Shown: piece after piece, positions 60,389 to 64,000 of the stretch
Numbering within the stretch: the first letter of the stretch is position 1
Layout: the number at the start of each line of letters is the position of its first letter
Origin: Arcticibacterium luteifluviistationis
GTDB lineage: Bacteria > Bacteroidota > Bacteroidia > Cytophagales > Spirosomataceae
Reading direction: 5' to 3'
NCBI RefSeq assembly: GCF_003258705.1
Contig: NZ_CP029480.1
Location: 4,464,001-4,528,000 of the forward strand
DNA length: 64,000 nt
The notes under the pieces: model-generated
The model's input: the letters and a program-made list of their open reading frames with translations, nothing else
Databases searched by the model: none
What the model was told of the DNA's origin: nothing
Translations under genes and position numbers: made by a program

Positions 60389-62596
60389 ATGAGAAAACTT
60401 CTAATTATATCATTATTTTTTCTAGTTTCACCTCTTTTTGCACAGCAATTTCAAGGACGAGTTGTAGATGAAAATAAGTCAGGAATTCCTGAAGTATCCA
60501 TAAGAGTAGTGGGTACTAACAAATACGCAAAGACCGACTTTAACGGTAACTTTAAAATAGACAAAGTAAATAAGGGAGATATTCTGAGTTTTAATATGCT
60601 TGGCTTTAGCTCTCAGTTAATCGTTTTTAATGAAGAAACCGCAAGTGAAATAGTACTTACAGAAGCGTTTATTTCATTAGATGGGGTGGAGGTAAGACCA
60701 GAAATGGATGCCATGCAGGTTTTTGCTGATGTTAACATTGAGGTTAATCCCGTAAACTCATCTCAAGATTTATTAAGAATGGTACCAGGGCTTTTTACTG
60801 GACAGCATGCAGGTGGAGGTAAAGCGGAGCAAATTTTCTTAAGAGGTTTTGACATAGACCACGGTACAGACCTTAACATTTCAGTGGACGGCATGCCGGT
60901 TAATATGGTTTCTCATGCTCATGGTCAAGGGTATTCAGATTTGCACTTTGTGATTCCTGAAACGGTAGAAGGCATTGAGTTTTCTAAAGGAAGCTATAAT
61001 GCAGACCAAGGCAATTTTGCCACGGCAGGAAGTGTTTCTTTTAAGACCAAAGAAAGAATTGACAAGAGCTCAGTAAGTGTAGAGTACGGGAGTTTTAATC
61101 ATAAAAGAGCCTTGGGCTTATTTAATTTAGTGGCAGACCGTTCTGCCCAAAGTCAGGCATACATAGCATCAGAATATATTTATAGTGACGGGCCATTTGT
61201 CTCACCTCAAAACTTCAATAGGTTTAATGTGATGGGAAAATGGAACAATCAAATTTCAAGTACAGAAAAACTAGTAGTAGCAGGTTCTTATTTTGGAAGT
61301 AAATGGGATGCCTCTGGTCAAATACCAGAAAGAGCAGTAGCCTCTGGTTTGATTAGTCGTTTTGGAGCCATTGATGACACAGAAGGAGGAAACACTTCTA
61401 GAACTAACGCATCGGTATCTTACTATAAGTCTTTTGGAAATAACACTACCTTAGAGTCAAGAGCATTTTACACCAATTATGACTTTCTGTTATTTTCTAA
61501 CTTCACTTTTTTTGCAGAAAATCCTATAAACGGTGACCAAATCAAGCAAGCAGAAAACAGAAACTTGTTAGGTTTTGAAACCTCGTTTTCAAAAGAGTTT
61601 AATGGTTTTACCCTTAACACAAACGGTGGTATAAGGTCTGACTTTATTAGAGATAATGAGTTAACCAGAACAGAAAACAAGACCACGGTGCTTAGCAGAG
61701 TGTATTATGGAAATATAGATGAGACCAATACTTATTTAAACTTAAATACGGTTTTCAAATTTGGTAACTTTAGTATGATTCCGGGTTTACGTGTTGACCA
61801 TTTTTATTTCAATTATAATGACAAACTCTCTAACGATGGCATAGGTAATACAGAGCAGAGTTTTTTAGTGAGTCCAAAATTGAGTTTCATTTTACAACCT
61901 AGTCCCGAAACACAGTTTTTCCTTAAAACAGGAACAGGCTATCACTCAAATGATAGTAGGGCGGTAATCTTCAAAAATAACAACCAAGTGCTGCCTCGCT
62001 CTTATGGAGCAGACTTAGGAACGGTCTTAAAAATCAACAAGCGTATACTTTTAAATGCTACTTTATGGGCACTTAATTTAGACCAAGAGTTTGTTTATGT
62101 AGGAGATGAAGGTATAGTGGAGCCTAGCGGCAAAACCAATAGATTAGGTGCGGACTTAGGTCTTAGGGCTCAAATCACAGACAGGTTGTTTTTTGATTCT
62201 GACATTACCTATTCTTATGCTCGAAGTAGTGAAGAGCCAAAAGGTGAAAATTATATTCCATTAGCACCAGCACTAACATTTACGGGAGGTTTGGCTATTA
62301 CAAATTGGAAAGGTTTCTCTGGAGGAATCAAAACAAGAGTTTTGGGTAAGAGACCTGCCAATGAAGATTATTCTATCACGGCAGAAGGTTACTTTATTAC
62401 TGACGCAAATGTCAATTACGAATTTGGAAAATGGCGACTAGGATTTAATATCCAAAATCTTTTTAATTCATCTTGGAATGAAACACAGTTTGCCACCACA
62501 TCTAAACTTTTCAATGAGGTTAATCCAGTAGAAGAAATTCATTTTACGCCAGGTGCACCGTTCTCTTTAAGAACCAGCATTTCTTTAAGATTTTAA
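60389..62596 (+). CDS. TonB-dependent receptor with histidine-rich plug
   Basis: This 735-residue outer-membrane receptor has a signal peptide (about 1-19, ending LFAQ). A CarboxypepD_reg-like domain (FQGRVVDENKSGIPEVSIRV) comes next. Its plug has three His-containing motifs close together: GLFTGQHAGGGKAEQIFLRG, DIDHGTDLNISVDGMPVNM and VSHAHGQGYSDLHFVIPE. The barrel ends FSLRTSISLRF. The His cluster at the plug suggests a metal or metal-bound ligand, but similar receptors exist without known ligand. It is co-transcribed with the TPR lipoprotein and has a strong terminator. Confidence 0.93.
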   Translation: MRKLLIISLFFLVSPLFAQQFQGRVVDENKSGIPEVSIRVVGTNKYAKTDFNGNFKIDKVNKGDILSFNMLGFSSQLIVFNEETASEIVLTEAFISLDGVEVRPEMDAMQVFADVNIEVNPVNSSQDLLRMVPGLFTGQHAGGGKAEQIFLRGFDIDHGTDLNISVDGMPVNMVSHAHGQGYSDLHFVIPETVEGIEFSKGSYNADQGNFATAGSVSFKTKERIDKSSVSVEYGSFNHKRALGLFNLVADRSAQSQAYIASEYIYSDGPFVSPQNFNRFNVMGKWNNQISSTEKLVVAGSYFGSKWDASGQIPERAVASGLISRFGAIDDTEGGNTSRTNASVSYYKSFGNNTTLESRAFYTNYDFLLFSNFTFFAENPINGDQIKQAENRNLLGFETSFSKEFNGFTLNTNGGIRSDFIRDNELTRTENKTTVLSRVYYGNIDETNTYLNLNTVFKFGNFSMIPGLRVDHFYFNYNDKLSNDGIGNTEQSFLVSPKLSFILQPSPETQFFLKTGTGYHSNDSRAVIFKNNNQVLPRSYGADLGTVLKINKRILLNATLWALNLDQEFVYVGDEGIVEPSGKTNRLGADLGLRAQITDRLFFDSDITYSYARSSEEPKGENYIPLAPALTFTGGLAITNWKGFSGGIKTRVLGKRPANEDYSITAEGYFITDANVNYEFGKWRLGFNIQNLFNSSWNETQFATTSKLFNEVNPVEEIHFTPGAPFSLRTSISLRF

Positions 62597-62614
62597 AACC
62601 CCGATTAGTATACG

Positions 62615-62643
62615 AAAGCTTCCCCAAAACGGGGAAGCTTTTT
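62615..62643 (+). terminator. Rho-independent terminator of the receptor operon
   Basis: A perfect 11-bp stem (AAAGCTTCCCC / GGGGAAGCTTT) with a 5-base loop is followed by a short T run. Confidence 0.9.
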
Positions 62644-62752
62644 CCATTTTTTACTTTTCCGACTAATTGAACAATAGGGAATGGTTGTTTTAATAACAGC
62701 CTAACAAGGAGTGTTTCCTATTTATAAATTATAACGAAAAAGTAAAATTAGA

Positions 62753-63727
62753 ATGAGAAAGCAAAGTAGAATTTTAGCTTTAGGAGTGTTGGCTTTATCA
62801 ATGTTCGCATTTTCTTGCGATGATAATGATTCTACACCAAAAGGTGACATCAATGACCCAGACCAAGCTCAAGGGAGCTTAAGTTTCGGTATTACAGATG
62901 CCCCTATTGACCAAGCAGATGTTTCGGCGGCTTTCATAACCGTGACAGAAATCAAAGTAGACGGACAGACTTTTAGTGGATTTCAAGGGCCACAAACCTT
63001 CAATCTTCTTGAACTTCAAAATGGTAATTCACTTGACTTAGGTCAGGGCAATGTGGCAGCGGGTTCATATTCAAGCCTTGAGTTAGTTATTGATGCAGAA
63101 AGTGACGCTACTGGTTCAGGACCGGGATGTTACATTCTTAAAACAGATGGTACTAAAGAGAAACTAGAATTAGCTTCTGGAACGGCTACATCCATCACCA
63201 TGGCTCCTAGCGATTTTAAAGTTGAAGAAAACGCCAATACAGAAATTATCATGGATTTTGACTTGAGAAAGTCTGTCAAATCTTCGGGTGATGACTATTC
63301 TTTTGTGACAAATAATGAGTTAAACGCGGCAGTTAGGGCGGAGAATAAGGCTATGACTGGTGCCATTAAAGGTCAAATTGATAATGCAGCAGCAGCCAGC
63401 GGAAAAGTAGTGGTTTATGTTTACGAAAAAGGAACATTTGACGCGAGTACTGAAACTTCAGGTCAAGGAAGTAGTGATGTAATGTATGCCAATGCGGTAA
63501 GTAGTGCTAAAGTAAATGCAGATGGTACGTTTAATCTTTCTTTCCTATCAGAAGGAAACTATGAGATTCAGTGTGATATGCCAGAGGAAAATGATTCAGG
63601 ATTAGGTTTAAGTACACTTTTAGAGCTAGAGAGCAATGCAGACTTAAGTAATGTAGGTGTTAATGCAGGTGCAGAAACTAACCTAAACTTATCGTTAAAG
63701 CTTGAAGGCCTACTCGGAGCTAAGTAA
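62753..63727 (+). CDS. DUF4382-domain lipoprotein
   Basis: This 324-residue lipoprotein has the lipobox FAFSC (Cys22). The N-terminal DUF4382 domain starts GSLSFGITDAPIDQADVSAA, then FITVTEIKVDG, and continues to FDLRKSVKSSG (about 40-185), with a Cys at about 125. The second half (about 200-324) is a carboxypeptidase-regulatory-like beta-sandwich (GAIKGQIDNAAAASGKVVVYVYEKG... turning to FLSEGNYEIQCDMPE). It is a single gene between terminators. The function is unknown; it may share a regulon with the fasciclin gene and the DUF4331 pair. Confidence 0.85.
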   Translation: MRKQSRILALGVLALSMFAFSCDDNDSTPKGDINDPDQAQGSLSFGITDAPIDQADVSAAFITVTEIKVDGQTFSGFQGPQTFNLLELQNGNSLDLGQGNVAAGSYSSLELVIDAESDATGSGPGCYILKTDGTKEKLELASGTATSITMAPSDFKVEENANTEIIMDFDLRKSVKSSGDDYSFVTNNELNAAVRAENKAMTGAIKGQIDNAAAASGKVVVYVYEKGTFDASTETSGQGSSDVMYANAVSSAKVNADGTFNLSFLSEGNYEIQCDMPEENDSGLGLSTLLELESNADLSNVGVNAGAETNLNLSLKLEGLLGAK

Positions 63728-63763
63728 ATTTGTTAGGAAGTATATAAGCCTTAGGGCAAAAAG

Positions 63764-63793
63764 CGGCTGTCATTTCTGACAGTCGTTTTTTTT
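63764..63793 (+). terminator. Rho-independent terminator of the DUF4382 gene
   Basis: A 9-bp stem with one wobble (CGGCTGTCA / TGACAGTCG) and a 4-base loop is followed by eight T. Confidence 0.92.
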
Positions 63794-63958
63794 GTTTATA
63801 GGTAAAAACGTGTTGGTTAGATGGTATTAAAATAAAGTAGTGTTTTACTAAATAGCTTTTGAAAGAAGGTACTGTCAGTTAGAAAATCGTATAAATAGGC
63901 TAATGATAGTAGGAAAATCTACGAAAGCCTGCTTTAGGTCTATGGAATAAAGAGATGC

Positions 63959-63979
63959 TTATGCAACAATGTTGCATAA
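63959..63979. promoter_or_regulatory. 21-bp perfect palindrome at the window end, possible operator
   Basis: TTATGCAACA and TGTTGCATAA are perfect 10-bp arms around one A. An ATG at 63980-63982 opens a plus-strand frame to the window end (MVFEILY). The position directly before a possible start codon resembles an operator of an autoregulated MarR-type gene, but only 21 bases of the frame are visible. Confidence 0.35.
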
Positions 63980-64000
63980 ATGGTTTTTGAGATTCTATAT

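Noticed and set aside
1-64000. CRISPR arrays, rRNA, tRNA, transposase or phage genes
   Set aside because: None could be recognised; short repeats present are not spaced like a CRISPR array.

Overview
The window looks like chromosomal DNA of a Bacteroidota bacterium, most likely of the Cytophagales. The evidence is low G+C, weak or absent Shine-Dalgarno sites, TAnnTTTG-type -7 boxes, two TonB-dependent receptors with carboxypeptidase-like N-terminal domains, and a giant surface protein ending in a Gly-Cys C-terminal sorting-type domain. Many periplasmic proteins carry signal peptides or lipoboxes. No rRNA, tRNA, CRISPR array, phage or transposase gene is visible. The order-level placement is inference.

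Region by region. At 1-1954 (minus) three overlapping family 2 glycosyltransferase genes, the last cut by the window edge, follow a PqqD-like small protein. At 2231-2848 lies a secreted 3-keto-disaccharide hydrolase-type (DUF1080) protein. From 2988 to 31129 (minus) lies the main feature: nine paralogous ~800-residue FtsX/MacB-type permeases, but only one ABC ATPase and one HlyD-type adaptor. A DUF2807-type beta-helix protein sits between two permeases. A BlaI repressor with a BlaR1-like M56 protease ending in ankyrin repeats also lies inside the array. A four-helix-bundle (23S IVS-type) gene with flanking inverted repeats interrupts the adaptor-ATPase operon. Next to the array is a sigma-54 response regulator and histidine kinase pair (31433-34081). 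Four transcription units of the array carry the same layout: a TGTCCG...CGnACA-type dyad 112-116 bp before the start codon and a TGGCAC-like -24 element about 48-61 bp before it. I infer that the regulator controls the array through these sites.

At 34078-36453 (minus) are a hemolysin III-type membrane protein, a DinB protein and a glycosyltransferase. At 36661-40439 (plus) a TonB receptor is followed by an ACP5-like phosphatase. At 40506-42755 is a MoxR ATPase plus a CoxE-type VWA protein. A 1684-residue secreted beta-propeller/Ig-repeat protein (42752-47806, minus) follows, and beyond it lies a second, broken copy of the VWA gene's 3' end. This suggests that the 5-kb gene was inserted between MoxR-VWA and the next cluster.

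At 48300-55133 is a complete Anbu-type cluster: Anbu protease, transglutaminase-DUF2126 fusion (divergent), circularly permuted ATP-grasp and alpha-E protein. At 55263-63727 (plus) are a fasciclin-domain protein, an ECF sigma/anti-sigma pair, a DUF4331 family apparently split over two genes, a TPR lipoprotein co-transcribed with a TonB receptor whose plug is His-rich, and a DUF4382 lipoprotein. Several strong intrinsic terminators separate these units.
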